Part shown: positions 8,291 through 16,291 of the stretch, piece by piece
Numbering within the stretch: the stretch's first letter is position 1
How the letters are laid out: each line of letters begins with the position of its first letter
Source: Desulfobulbus sp.
Lineage (GTDB): Bacteria; Desulfobacterota; Desulfobulbia; Desulfobulbales; Desulfobulbaceae
Direction: 5' to 3'
Assembly: GCF_030824455.1 (NCBI RefSeq)
Contig: NZ_JAVBXR010000109.1
Location: 1 to 48,571 of the forward strand
Length of the DNA stretch: 48,571 bases
Notes under the pieces: model-generated
Database searches by the model: none
What the model was told of the DNA's origin: nothing
Seen by the model: only the letters and a program-made list of their open reading frames with translations
Translations under genes and position numbers: made by a program

Positions 8291-8735
8291 GTGTATTTCG
8301 GGGGAGGGGCTGGCCTGCTTTTATGATATCTACCGCCTGGGCAAACCTTTTGTGATATGTACTTTCTGTCAGAGTTGTTGCAACGTTTACGGTTATCCTG
8401 CGCTTGGTAACAACAGTGACTTTAGTATTGTTTTTATCAATAGGCTCAAACCACGCCCCCATAACTGCTCCCCACGAAACCATGTTCATCCCACTACTGG
8501 TTAACATGTACCTTTCGACCTTATGTTCTTCGATTGCATCCGAACCTTCCCAACGGAAAACTGATTTCGATATTTCCCATGCCTGATCCATGGTAACCGG
8601 ATAAACTTCTGTCGTACCTTCCGTCCCGGCTTCCTTGACACGTACCACGTCATTCATCGTGGCGCACCCGTTGATAAGAGCCGCTAAAGACAAGAAAATA
8701 AAGGTTATCATAATTTTCACTTTGTTTTCTTTCAT
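8283..8735 (-). CDS. Uncharacterised lipoprotein, 150 residues
   Basis: I chose the ATG at 8735 because it follows AAGGAGGGAAATGAC and opens a lipoprotein signal peptide (MKENKVKIMITFIF ... LAALINGC, with Cys ~25 as the lipidated residue). The mature part has YPVTMDQAWEISKSVFRWEG and AVMGAWFEPIDKNNTKVTVVTKRRI, a pattern seen in small periplasmic lipoproteins that appear to share one alpha/beta fold (DUF3568-like). No function is known. The same frame is open for 73 more codons upstream to an ATG at 8954 with its own GGGAG site (see findings). Confidence 0.75.
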   Translation of the reverse strand: MKENKVKIMITFIFLSLAALINGCATMNDVVRVKEAGTEGTTEVYPVTMDQAWEISKSVFRWEGSDAIEEHKVERYMLTSSGMNMVSWGAVMGAWFEPIDKNNTKVTVVTKRRITVNVATTLTESTYHKRFAQAVDIIKAGQPLPRNTPN

Positions 8736-9101
8736 GTCATTTCCCTCCTTAAGATTATCTAGTAGCAGCTGGTTAATGGTAAAACTATGGCTTGCAAATC
8801 CTGTAAGGCTCATATCCCTTGGCAGCAGCCTCTCCCTCGTTTTGAATACTTGCGAGCAGTTAGGACAAATTAACTGTGGGCAACTAGAGCGATGCAATTT
8901 GTGACTATTGACATTGCCGTGGTAGAAGAGAAAGGTGAGGTGGGAACAACTCATGCAGATCTCCCCTGATTTGTGTTGAATCTTGGTTGTCTACCGTATC
9001 GCAGACAAGAAATCAATCCGGTAATGGCACTTATTGCCCATGATATCAGATAAATAACCACGGTGTGGCATCGCGCAACTCCTGCCATCTTATATGAAAT
9101 A

Positions 9102-9168
9102 GGCTGAAATCGTTTCAGCCATCCCCATTCTAGCCCCTTCGGTCATTGCGACCCGAGGGGCTTTTCTT
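9102..9168 (+). terminator. Two hairpins, the second a terminator, in the leader of the small-gene operon
   Basis: GGCTGAAA (9102-9109) and TTTCAGCC (9113-9120) form a perfect 8-bp hairpin with a 3-base loop. A GC-rich stem follows (GCCCCTTCGGT 9133-9143 with ACCCGAGGGGC 9151-9161), then TTTTCTT. That is a typical intrinsic terminator. It ends only 18 bases before the start codon at 9186, whose ribosome-binding site AAGGAG follows at once. It may mark the edge of the integrated element or act as an attenuator; sequence alone cannot decide. Confidence 0.6.
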
Positions 9169-9185
9169 ATTTAAGGAGACGCAAC

Positions 9186-9404
9186 ATGAAGATCGACCCC
9201 AATGAAGTCATCCACAGCATCACCGTGCACGACATTATCCGAGCCCTTGAACGTCGTATAGGCAAGGAGGAGGTAAATAACCTGTCAGAAGACGATCTGG
9301 CCTTAGTCAAGGCGGAGGTGGTGGCCGTCATCGAGCACAGTCTGGACATCCGTGACCACATTGAGGAGGGCATCGAACTGTGGCTGGAAGCCCGGAATCT
9401 ATGA
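9186..9404 (+). CDS. Small acidic hypothetical protein, 72 residues
   Basis: AAGGAGACGCAAC precedes the ATG. The product is helical and acidic (DDLALVKAEVVAVIEHSLDIRDHIEEGIELWLEA) and has no membrane segment. Its TGA overlaps the next gene's ATG (ATGA), so the two are translationally coupled. The first gene of an element operon leading to an antirestriction protein could be a regulator or an anti-defence factor, but that is a guess from position. Family not recognised. Confidence 0.7.
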   Translation: MKIDPNEVIHSITVHDIIRALERRIGKEEVNNLSEDDLALVKAEVVAVIEHSLDIRDHIEEGIELWLEARNL

Positions 9405-9541
9405 CCAGGAATCAGAAAGCAAAATTGGTGGCCCGAGTTGCGACTTTCATCGTCGTCTTTTCGTTGATGGTGGTTTGCATCCCCTATGTGGCAATACCCC
9501 TGGCTATTTGCTTTGCCGTGAAGGCGGCCAGACAATTATGA
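9401..9541 (+). CDS. 46-residue single-helix membrane protein
   Basis: The ATG at 9401 overlaps the preceding stop as ATGA, and its own stop region (TTATGAGG) overlaps the ribosome-binding site of the next gene. The sequence has a basic start (MTRNQKAKLVARVA), a hydrophobic stretch FIVVFSLMVVCIPYVAIPLA, and a basic tail (KAARQL), so one long helix or a tight hairpin in the inner membrane. It fills the gap between its neighbours exactly, which argues that it is real. Function unknown. Confidence 0.65.
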   Translation: MTRNQKAKLVARVATFIVVFSLMVVCIPYVAIPLAICFAVKAARQL

Positions 9542-9552
9542 GGAGAAAAATT

Positions 9553-9993
9553 ATGAGTGAAGATATCCGTGTTTTGAAAGTTGCATCATGTCCGTCCCTG
9601 TCCAGCCGTTCAACCCTGACCTACCAGATAGGATGCAAGGGCGAGGAGGTTTTTCTCAGCCTTCAGGGAAACAGTTCTGGGGGCATGTTCTCTGATGAGT
9701 GGATCAGGCTTGATCTGTTCGAGCTGACCAAGGATGAGTCCATCTCCGCTCGGTCCATCCATAAGCACTATCAGGGGAAATCGATCAACAGTGCCGGCTT
9801 CATGATGGCGGTATTGAAAGACTTGGGCTTGATCCAGCCTTTGGAGGTGAAAAGCCGTACATACAAGCGGTGCAATCCGGCTCAATTCAAGGTGGCCATG
9901 CAGGCGTTGATGGAAGCCGAGGTTATGCCGGAAACACAGGAGGAACCTAATCCAATATCATTACGGAAGAAAGGGAGGAAAACTCATGAATAG
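9553..9993 (+). CDS. Hypothetical protein of the integrative element, 146 residues
   Basis: The start at 9553 is chosen for GAGGAG seven bases upstream; longer readings run into the small membrane gene. The product is soluble. Its N-terminal half looks beta-rich (STLTYQIGCKGEEVFLSLQGN), and the middle reads SISARSIHKHYQGKSINSAGFMMAVLKDLGLI, which could be a helical DNA-binding unit of the kind used to choose between regulators. The C-terminus is basic (RKKGRKTHE). It overlaps the antirestriction gene by 8 bases. Family not recognised. Confidence 0.7.
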   Translation: MSEDIRVLKVASCPSLSSRSTLTYQIGCKGEEVFLSLQGNSSGGMFSDEWIRLDLFELTKDESISARSIHKHYQGKSINSAGFMMAVLKDLGLIQPLEVKSRTYKRCNPAQFKVAMQALMEAEVMPETQEEPNPISLRKKGRKTHE

Positions 9994-10384
9994 AGAATTG
10001 TTGCATGACGACGATCGCATCAATATCCCTGCCGATTTGTTTGGTGTCTATTTTTCATGTCGCGTGGAACCGACTATCTATGTCACCGCAGACCGTTTGT
10101 CCGGGGATTACCGTGGCGGTTACTGGCACATGTACCGGCTTGAGAATGGCGGCTTCTATATGGCCCCTGATGGCAGCCAGTTCCGCGTGATCTGCATGAA
10201 CGGCTACCAGGGTGGTCTGTCGGGAGATGCGTTTGGCATTGTCGCCTGCTTGTACGCGTATAGTGAAGTGTCGTTTACTGGTGTCCCCGGCCTCGTTGAA
10301 GCATGTGCCGCGCAGTATCACTGCCTAAGGGCGTACCTGTTTGAGCATCCGGAGGCAGAGGGCATCCTGAAGGCTATCGACTGA
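9986..10384 (+). CDS. ArdB/KlcA-family antirestriction protein
   Basis: The 132-residue product carries the family hallmarks: YRGGYWHMYRLENGGFYMAPDG in the middle, SGDAFGIVACLYAYSEVSF, and the ending HCLRAYLFEHPEAEGILKAID, close to the family's LRDFxxEHPEAxxIxxAID. Length fits ArdB/KlcA (about 130-150). These proteins block type I restriction in the recipient when a mobile element enters, without being simple DNA mimics like ArdA. Its place beside primase and integrase fits that role. It overlaps the preceding gene, so expression is probably coupled. Confidence 0.88.
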   Translation: MNRELLHDDDRINIPADLFGVYFSCRVEPTIYVTADRLSGDYRGGYWHMYRLENGGFYMAPDGSQFRVICMNGYQGGLSGDAFGIVACLYAYSEVSFTGVPGLVEACAAQYHCLRAYLFEHPEAEGILKAID

Positions 10385-10424
10385 CGCAGCGGAAACGGTC
10401 CGGTCGTCGGAGGCTAGACGGCGG

Positions 10425-10630
10425 GAGTGGTAAAAGTGGGTTTTTCGAGCGCCCTTGGGCTGGCTCAAAAAAAGTGCGCCTCGACGTGATTTTCACCGGG
10501 GCAGCGTAGTGAGGCTCAATTGTCCACTTTTATCGCTTCGGAATTGCTTGAGGGCGAAAATGCCGTGAGCTGCCAAGTGGTAAAAGTGGATTTTTCTGGT
10601 GGGGCTAGGGGGGGCACAAAAAAGTGCGCG
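10425..10630. repeat. TAAAAGTGG repeats upstream of the primase (candidate iterons)
   Basis: Two direct copies read AGTGGTAAAAGTGG followed by G/A and TTTTTC (10426-10446 and 10576-10596). Each is followed 25-30 bases later by CAAAAAA(A)GTGCGC. A third core, ATAAAAGTGGACAA, lies on the minus strand at 10520-10533. Related copies lie beyond the primase at 14084-14206. In P4-like replicons the primase/helicase binds short repeats at its origin and at a second site; that is the model here, by analogy only. Confidence 0.5.
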
Positions 10631-10748
10631 TGCTCTTGGTGGCGGTGCAGTCGAGTTGGCGGTGAAATTTGGCACTCCTTAACTGGCGACTTGGAGACGG
10701 GCCCGCTGTGGTTCTGCCGTAAGCAACAAGCCGTTGCAGCTTACCAGA

Positions 10749-10791
10749 GTGCCATAACTAAGGATAAATTATCTTCCAATGGTTATGGCAC
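10749..10791. repeat. Perfect 10-bp inverted repeat with nested dyad
   Basis: GTGCCATAAC (10749-10758) and GTTATGGCAC (10782-10791) are exact reverse complements. The spacer holds GATAAATTATC, itself nearly palindromic. It is not followed by a T-run, so it is more likely a protein-binding site or origin structure than a terminator. It sits at the edge of the AT-rich tract before the primase. Confidence 0.5.
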
Positions 10792-11236
10792 GTCCATAAA
10801 GGTATTTGTGATATTAAGTTTTAAGGTCCATAAATATTGATATTTATTTATTGTAATATTTACATGATTTGAACAGCGAATATTATTTATATAATGTTTG
10901 TATGTCTTGCTAGGAAATTTTGATATATTTCGAATATTTCAGCGATTTTTTTTGAATTAATACTATTGCATCAAGTGCTATAATGTGCTTTTCTAAAATA
11001 AAAAATGTGTAATTAAATATTATTGAGGTGATATTGAGGAAAATGACATGTGATATGTAAATGGTAACTCAGCAAGCGCGCCGGTATTGGATGATCAATA
11101 CGAGGGCGTCACAGCCAAAGGGCAAGAGTTCCGGAGTGTTTCCGGAGCCGAGTCGGGGATACAGTGCAGCGTGTCTTTGGCTTCAAATTAACGAAGTCTA
11201 ACGATAAGGAAAAAAATTATTATGAAGAGATAATTT
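10792..11236 (+). promoter_or_regulatory. AT-rich tract and probable structured leader before the primase
   Basis: From about 10,792 to 11,045 the DNA is very AT-rich, with a good -10 box TATAAT at 10,979-10,984 but no clear -35. A GC-richer stretch (11,080-11,190) follows, bounded by AGCCAAAG (about 11,113) and CTTTGGCT (about 11,176), which can pair, with a TTCCGGAG repeat inside the loop. The AT-rich part suits an origin or a strong promoter; the second part may fold as a leader RNA. No ORF here is convincing. Confidence 0.45.
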
Positions 11237-14035
11237 ATGGATATCAATCTTGATCAGCCACAAGTTAGTGAACCTACTCCAGGAGCCAGCACATCAAAAT
11301 CATCAGCTGTCCCATCTCCAGGCATCATCACCGTTGTACGCGACCCGCATAATACCCTCGGGAAGGGATTTGCGATAAATCCCGACGGTGCGATCAGCAA
11401 GGAAGCTAAAGTTAATGTTTCTTCCGGTGTTGCAGTTCAACATCGCGTCGAAACCCTCGAAGACCTCGCCAAATTGTTGCAAGATGTCGGTGATAATCCC
11501 AATGCGGCAATTATCAATTCCTATTTCCCCGATATTCCGGCTGGTGAAGAGTTTGTCATTCTGTCCGCCAAGGAAATTGAAAAACATACCGGCATTCCAA
11601 CAAACAATCGCGAGAAACAGAAGGGCATCCATGAAATCACGTATGAAGGCAAAACCTATAAAGCCGTCGGCCGGTTCAAGGAAAACGTCCTTCCCTCTTC
11701 TTGGCAATACTTCGACCGCGACATCGATAACCATACCCCAGAAGCTTTTGCCAACCTCTCAACCGAAGAATGGCTGGCCAAGATAGCGGTGTTCGTGCCA
11801 GGTATGGCCGACGTATCTTATCTCCATGTCGGCTCGACTTCCGCCAGGGTGCTCCGTGATGGTGTTCCGGTCAGTGCTGGCAGTGGTCATTTTTGGTTCA
11901 AGGTGCTTGACCCCTCTGACATTGAACGCTTCCGAACAGCCATACTCATCGCTGCCGCCCAAGCGGATATGACGTGGTCGAAGCCGCGCTATAGTCGTAC
12001 TGAACCGGGCAAAGTAGTTGGCCACAACCTTACCACTATCCTTGACCCCAGCGTCCTGACACCTGGACGGCTAACCTTCTCCGGACAGCCTGTGGTCAGT
12101 GAGGGTCTGACCGTCAGGCCCTTGCAGTGTCCCATCCATAAGGGCAAAATCAATGTTCTCGATACCTCCAAGGTTGTTCTCCCGGAGCCTGAAAAGATTC
12201 GTGAGATAACCCGCAAGGTGGGCGTCGTGATGGAGGTGACGAGCGGTGGCAACGGACTGCGAATCACTGCCAATGATTTGACCCTGGATGCCGAGATCGA
12301 GACCGAAGATCACGAGGTAATAACGGTCCGGGAATACATCGAGAAAGGGCATGGAAAGCTACGCTGCCAAACACCGTTCAGGGATTCATCCAGTTTTGCT
12401 GCCTTTATTAGTGTCGGGCAGGATGGCAAGCCATTTATTTACGACTCCGGCACAGGAATCACACACTGGCTGGGTGACAAGGAACAGGACAAATTCGAAC
12501 TGGTTGCCGCTCGTGGAGTCGTAAAGCGTGTCATAGAAAGGGCGAATAATGACTGCGGTGCTCCATTCGAACCCGAGGCAATTAAAGCGCTGGCTGTCAT
12601 TAAAAAGCATGATTCGGCAGGGTTTGCCCGGATTCGTTCTAATTTGAAAAAGGCCAATAAGGATATATCGGTTGTCAACCTTGATAAGGCCATTAAGGAA
12701 ACTGCCACCAAGGATAATCTTGCCCAGACACATCATGCCTACGCAACCAATGTGCTCAACAGTCTGACCGTTGGTGGATGGCGGCCCGTGGGATACCAGG
12801 GCAGCCTCTATGTGGTGGATTCCGCCACGGGCAGATGGGTTCCATATTCCCTTGAAGCACTGGCACGACGTGTCGCCGAAGACCATGACGGCAAAGATAA
12901 TTGCGAAAGGAGTTCCGATTATAGAGGAATCGCCGATCATGCGCTCAAGCTTGCCACCGATGCTACATTCTTCGCAAACGCACCGGTTGGCTTGGCCTGT
13001 CCCGATGGTTTTTATCAAATTAAAGAAAATGAGATAATCCTTGAACAGCTTTCGCCCTCGCATCGGCAGCGGGTGCTGATCGATGTAACACCCCAGCAGC
13101 GAGATACGCCGATGTTTGATGCATTTATGCATGAGACATTCAAATCCGACGTATCGGGAGAGGAGGAGCATCAACTGGCGTTGTTACAGGAGATCGCCGG
13201 GGCCATCATGCTCGGGCTCATGGCCAGGCATCAGAAGGCCGTGCTATTTTATGACCCGTTTGGCCGCGCCGGTAAGGGGACGTTGGAGCGAATATTAACG
13301 CGGTTGGTTCCGCCTTCTTTCACATCAGCTGTATCGCCGCACAAATGGGACGGAGAATACTACCTTGCATCGTTGGCGGGCTCCCGACTCAATACCGTCG
13401 GCGAATTGTCCGATTCCAAGCCCATTCCTGCCGCTCCATTTAAAACCGTAACCGGTGGCGATCTCCTCACGGGGCGTCATCCCTCTGGCCGGCCCTTTAC
13501 CTTCAAGAATGAAGCCGCTCATTTGTTTATGTCGAACCATCTCATCACTACGAATGACCACAGCGAAGCCTTTTATACGCGGTGGCTGCTTGTCGATTTC
13601 CCTAATAGTCGACTTTGTACTGGATTGCCGATCGATCCAGGCCTTGCTGATCGCATGATACAGCACGAGCTTCCGGGGATAGCTCATTGGGCTTTGGAAG
13701 GAGCCAGACGACTCATGGCGAACGGTAAATTTTCGCCATCAATTGTCCATGACCAACTCCTGGCCAAGTGGCGACGGACCACCAATTCTTTGGAAGAGTT
13801 CATCCATGAAGATTGCGAACTAGCCGGCGAATACAGTATGCGCCGCTCTAAGTTTTATGAAGTGTATAAAATCTGGTGCGGCGAAAATGGACGGCGGCCT
13901 TTCTCGAAAGGTAGAGTTTTGGAATTGCTCGCCTACAATATTAAACTGGGTGTTCGGCGTGGTGGTGAAGATGGTTATGAAGTCTTTCGAGGCTTGAGAA
14001 TGAGAGAGACCCCTGCTGTTACCTCCGTTGATTAA
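11237..14035 (+). CDS. P4-family primase/helicase (D5-type SF3 ATPase)
   Basis: The protein has 932 residues. The C-terminal half is an SF3 helicase: Walker A variant FGRAGKGTLERIL (about 675-688), NTVGELSDSKP as the Walker B region, and the arginine-finger/sensor segment HLFMSNHLITTNDHSEAFYTRWLLVDFP typical of phage/plasmid primases (primase_Cterm, with a D5_N-like region before it). The N-terminal third, with QYFDRDIDNH, probably holds an archaeo-eukaryotic-type primase fold; this is less certain. It would open the element's origin and prime its replication. Ribosome binding is weak (GAAGAG). Candidate binding repeats flank the gene. Confidence 0.85.
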   Translation: MDINLDQPQVSEPTPGASTSKSSAVPSPGIITVVRDPHNTLGKGFAINPDGAISKEAKVNVSSGVAVQHRVETLEDLAKLLQDVGDNPNAAIINSYFPDIPAGEEFVILSAKEIEKHTGIPTNNREKQKGIHEITYEGKTYKAVGRFKENVLPSSWQYFDRDIDNHTPEAFANLSTEEWLAKIAVFVPGMADVSYLHVGSTSARVLRDGVPVSAGSGHFWFKVLDPSDIERFRTAILIAAAQADMTWSKPRYSRTEPGKVVGHNLTTILDPSVLTPGRLTFSGQPVVSEGLTVRPLQCPIHKGKINVLDTSKVVLPEPEKIREITRKVGVVMEVTSGGNGLRITANDLTLDAEIETEDHEVITVREYIEKGHGKLRCQTPFRDSSSFAAFISVGQDGKPFIYDSGTGITHWLGDKEQDKFELVAARGVVKRVIERANNDCGAPFEPEAIKALAVIKKHDSAGFARIRSNLKKANKDISVVNLDKAIKETATKDNLAQTHHAYATNVLNSLTVGGWRPVGYQGSLYVVDSATGRWVPYSLEALARRVAEDHDGKDNCERSSDYRGIADHALKLATDATFFANAPVGLACPDGFYQIKENEIILEQLSPSHRQRVLIDVTPQQRDTPMFDAFMHETFKSDVSGEEEHQLALLQEIAGAIMLGLMARHQKAVLFYDPFGRAGKGTLERILTRLVPPSFTSAVSPHKWDGEYYLASLAGSRLNTVGELSDSKPIPAAPFKTVTGGDLLTGRHPSGRPFTFKNEAAHLFMSNHLITTNDHSEAFYTRWLLVDFPNSRLCTGLPIDPGLADRMIQHELPGIAHWALEGARRLMANGKFSPSIVHDQLLAKWRRTTNSLEEFIHEDCELAGEYSMRRSKFYEVYKIWCGENGRRPFSKGRVLELLAYNIKLGVRRGGEDGYEVFRGLRMRETPAVTSVD

Positions 14036-14546
14036 CCAATTGGGGGTAATGCGCCAAATCCGGTTCATTGCCCCCGGTGGTCTTGCAGTAGGAGTGGATC
14101 AAGTGGATGATTTGAGCAATGGGGTTGCTCGAAAAAAAACATAAAGGGGCAGGGGGAGGCGACTTTTAGTTGGACGTGGAGGGGGGTGTGAAAAAATCCA
14201 CTTTGTCCACTAGTTGCTGACTGTTGCCCCGCATCGGTTTGTGGGCGACGTATGCACCTGGCCCCCAGTTGGCCCGCTCTGCACGCGGTCGCCCCGACCA
14301 TCCTCGCCCCATGCCGACCCCCAAAAATTGCCCTCCGGTGCAGCTGGGACACGACTGGAGCGCCCCCGCCTCACCCTGTGCCCCGCCCGTCGAAGCCCCG
14401 GAGTTGGCGTTTGAAAAGCACGAAATTTCAAACTGATGTGCAATAAAATGCGCAAAATTGCCACGGAGAGGACGGGTTGGCGGCATCCGCAAAATAAACC
14501 GCTGCCGTTATTATTCGCAGCACTACTACACATAAGGAGGCTAATT
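14036..14546. repeat. Primase-integrase spacer with repeat copies and a dyad
   Basis: AGTGGATCAAGTGGATGATT lies at about 14,093-14,112. On the minus strand, AGTGGACAAAGTGGATTTTTTC ends at about 14,190, a close match to the repeat upstream of the primase. GTTTGAAA (14,409-14,416) and TTTCAAAC (14,426-14,433) form a perfect 8-bp dyad before the integrase, a possible operator or integrase arm site. Several short frames cross the GC-rich middle (14,220-14,400) on both strands; none has a ribosome-binding site. I see no gene. Confidence 0.5.
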
Positions 14547-15725
14547 ATGCCTGTCGTTACATTATCAGCGGAATTTACCCGCAATGTTGTCTGCCCAGAG
14601 GGCAAGACCAAGGAAAACTTCTATGACACAAATATCACCGGCTTCATCCTGGAGGTCAGAGCCAGCGGTGGTAAGACCTTCGCGCTGCGGTATAAGGACG
14701 ATCATGGTCGCCAGATCCAGCACAAAATTGGTGACGCCAAGGATATCACCTTTGACAAGGCCAAGAACACAGCCAAGGTTCTACGGTCAAAGGTCGTTCT
14801 CGGCGATAACCCTTCAGCGGACCGCAAGGTAAAGCGGGCAGTTCCGACGCTGGCAGAGTTCACTGCCGAAAAATTTATCCCTTACATTACAAGCTACAAA
14901 CGCAGTTGGCTTAAAGATGAATCTTATTTGCGCAATCATGTCCTGCCAAAGTTTGGCTCTCTTTGTATGGACGAGATTGGCCAGGAAGCGATCATCGAAC
15001 TTCAGCAATCGATGAAGGCCAAAGGATATGCGTCGGGGATGGCAAACAAAGCTGTGATCCTGCTGAAGTATATGTTTAATTTGGCGATTAAAAAGTGGTC
15101 TGTTCCAGGAGTCAAAGCCAATCCGGCTATCGGCGTCAAGCTCTATGTGGAGATAATCAGAGAACGGTATCTGACAGTTGAGGAGACGCAGCGATTGCTT
15201 GCCGAACTGGAAAAAAGCAGGAATAAGCAGCTCAAATATATTGTCTCTTTGCTCCTGTTGCTTGGTTGCCGGAAAAGAGAACTGCTTGATAGCCGATGGA
15301 ATGAGTTTGATCTGGAACGCCGTAGTTGGCGAATTCCGATGTCAAAATCAGGTAAGGCTCGCCACGTGCCTTTGCCTCTAGCCGCCGTCGACATGCTCAA
15401 GAACTTGCCACGGTGGGAAGGTTGCCCGTATGTCATACCCAATCCAAAAACTCTAGCGCCCTTTGTGCAGATACAACGACCTTGGGATAATGTGAGAAAC
15501 GCAGCCGGTCTGCCAGATGTCAGGATACACGACCTGCGCCACAGTATGGCTTCTAATATGGTCAACTCCGGCCAGTCGCTCTTTCTTGTGAGCAAGGTGC
15601 TCGGCCATAGCACTCTGAGAATGACTGAGCGGTATGCGCATCTCAGTCAAGATACCCTGTTGGCCGCCGTGGATGCAGCAGCCACCGCCACCGGGACGAA
15701 CTGGGGGCAGAAAGATAACCGTTGA
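14547..15725 (+). CDS. int: Tyrosine recombinase (integrase)
   Basis: The ATG at 14,547 follows AAGGAGG at ideal spacing; the longer reading from 14,436 has no such site. The 392-residue protein has an N-terminal DUF4102-like arm-binding part (FYDTNITGFILEVRASGGKTFALRY), a core-binding SAM-like domain (~100-190), and the catalytic domain with the first Arg in GCRKRELL, HDLRHSMAS (HxxR) and LGHSTLRMTERYAHL (His and nucleophile Tyr). It belongs to the P4-integrase-like group and cuts and rejoins the element at its attachment site. A strong hairpin follows the stop. Confidence 0.92.
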   Translation: MPVVTLSAEFTRNVVCPEGKTKENFYDTNITGFILEVRASGGKTFALRYKDDHGRQIQHKIGDAKDITFDKAKNTAKVLRSKVVLGDNPSADRKVKRAVPTLAEFTAEKFIPYITSYKRSWLKDESYLRNHVLPKFGSLCMDEIGQEAIIELQQSMKAKGYASGMANKAVILLKYMFNLAIKKWSVPGVKANPAIGVKLYVEIIRERYLTVEETQRLLAELEKSRNKQLKYIVSLLLLLGCRKRELLDSRWNEFDLERRSWRIPMSKSGKARHVPLPLAAVDMLKNLPRWEGCPYVIPNPKTLAPFVQIQRPWDNVRNAAGLPDVRIHDLRHSMASNMVNSGQSLFLVSKVLGHSTLRMTERYAHLSQDTLLAAVDAAATATGTNWGQKDNR

Positions 15726-15736
15726 CACCATACCTT

Positions 15737-15780
15737 CATCCACCCAATCGGCAGTCGGTATCAGCTGGGTTGGGTGGATG
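15737..15780. repeat. Hairpin after the integrase
   Basis: CATCCACCCAA (15,737-15,747) pairs perfectly with TTGGGTGGATG (15,770-15,780). No T-run follows, so it is a weak terminator candidate or part of the attachment region. The next 165 bases up to the amidohydrolase junction hold no gene. Confidence 0.5.
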
Positions 15781-15919
15781 GTGGGTGAAAATTTAGAAGC
15801 CGATTTGGGCAAAGAATTTATTCTGGAAAAACGGAGGGAAAGGTGCGGCGAGCAGTTGGGTGATGGCTGGGTGAGCGTGGGGCGAGGCAGAGGAAAATGG
15901 CGTAAGACGTTGAAAATAA

Positions 15920-16291
15920 TCAAGAATTGCGTATGATTTTTTCTAACTGATAATAGGAGTGCATCTTCACCCCTTTGAAGCCCGCGTCATGGATGAGTTG
16001 CACATGCTCAAGCAGGTCGGGATCTTCAGGGTGGAGCGAGGGAAAGGGGATGATGCGCTCTGAACGGACGGCTTTGCACCATTCCAGGATGGGGGTGAAC
16101 TGTTCCGGGCGGGTGGCTATTGAACAGAGCACCGACTGCTCGACGCCGCTGCGGTCCATGGACTGAAGTAGGCCCGCCACCGTGCCGTTGAGGTACGCCT
16201 TGATGTTGCCCTCGCGCTCCAGTGCCGGGATGGCAATCTTGGCGATGGGGTCGGGAAAGGCGTGGGTGTGAATGTCGATGATGCCGGCCAT
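15920..16291 (-). pseudogene. Amidohydrolase (TIM-barrel) cut short by the integrative element
   Basis: The start has AGGAG at good spacing. The protein begins IIDIHTHAFPD, the metal-binding HxH of amidohydrolase-2/PHP-like barrels, and runs normally to GFKGVKMHSYYQ, a typical internal strand. It then diverges into LEKIIRNS and stops at 123 residues, about half the family length. The break falls about 220 bases past the integrase stop, so the gene was probably the integration target. The distal half should carry further His and Asp ligands and is not found on the left side of this window. The truncated product is unlikely to work. Confidence 0.75.

Larger units (their letters stand above)
9186..15964 (+). 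mobile_element. Integrative element: antirestriction, P4-type primase and tyrosine integrase
   Basis: All genes here point the same way: three small proteins, an ArdB/KlcA antirestriction protein, a P4-family primase/helicase with repeats on both sides, and a tyrosine integrase. There are no capsid, tail or conjugation genes. This layout is that of a phage satellite or small mobilisable integrative element. The right edge is placed where homology of the amidohydrolase gene stops (about 15,947-15,964). The left edge is uncertain: either near 9,100 or beyond the window, since the remainder of the amidohydrolase gene is not seen anywhere to the left. Confidence 0.6.

Noticed and set aside
10520..10840. 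106-codon plus-strand ORF
   Set aside because: TTG start, no ribosome-binding site, runs through repeat copies and a perfect dyad; better explained as replication control DNA.
14210..14611. Several overlapping ORFs on both strands in the GC-rich spacer before the integrase
   Set aside because: Proline- and arginine-rich shadow frames in all phases without start signals.
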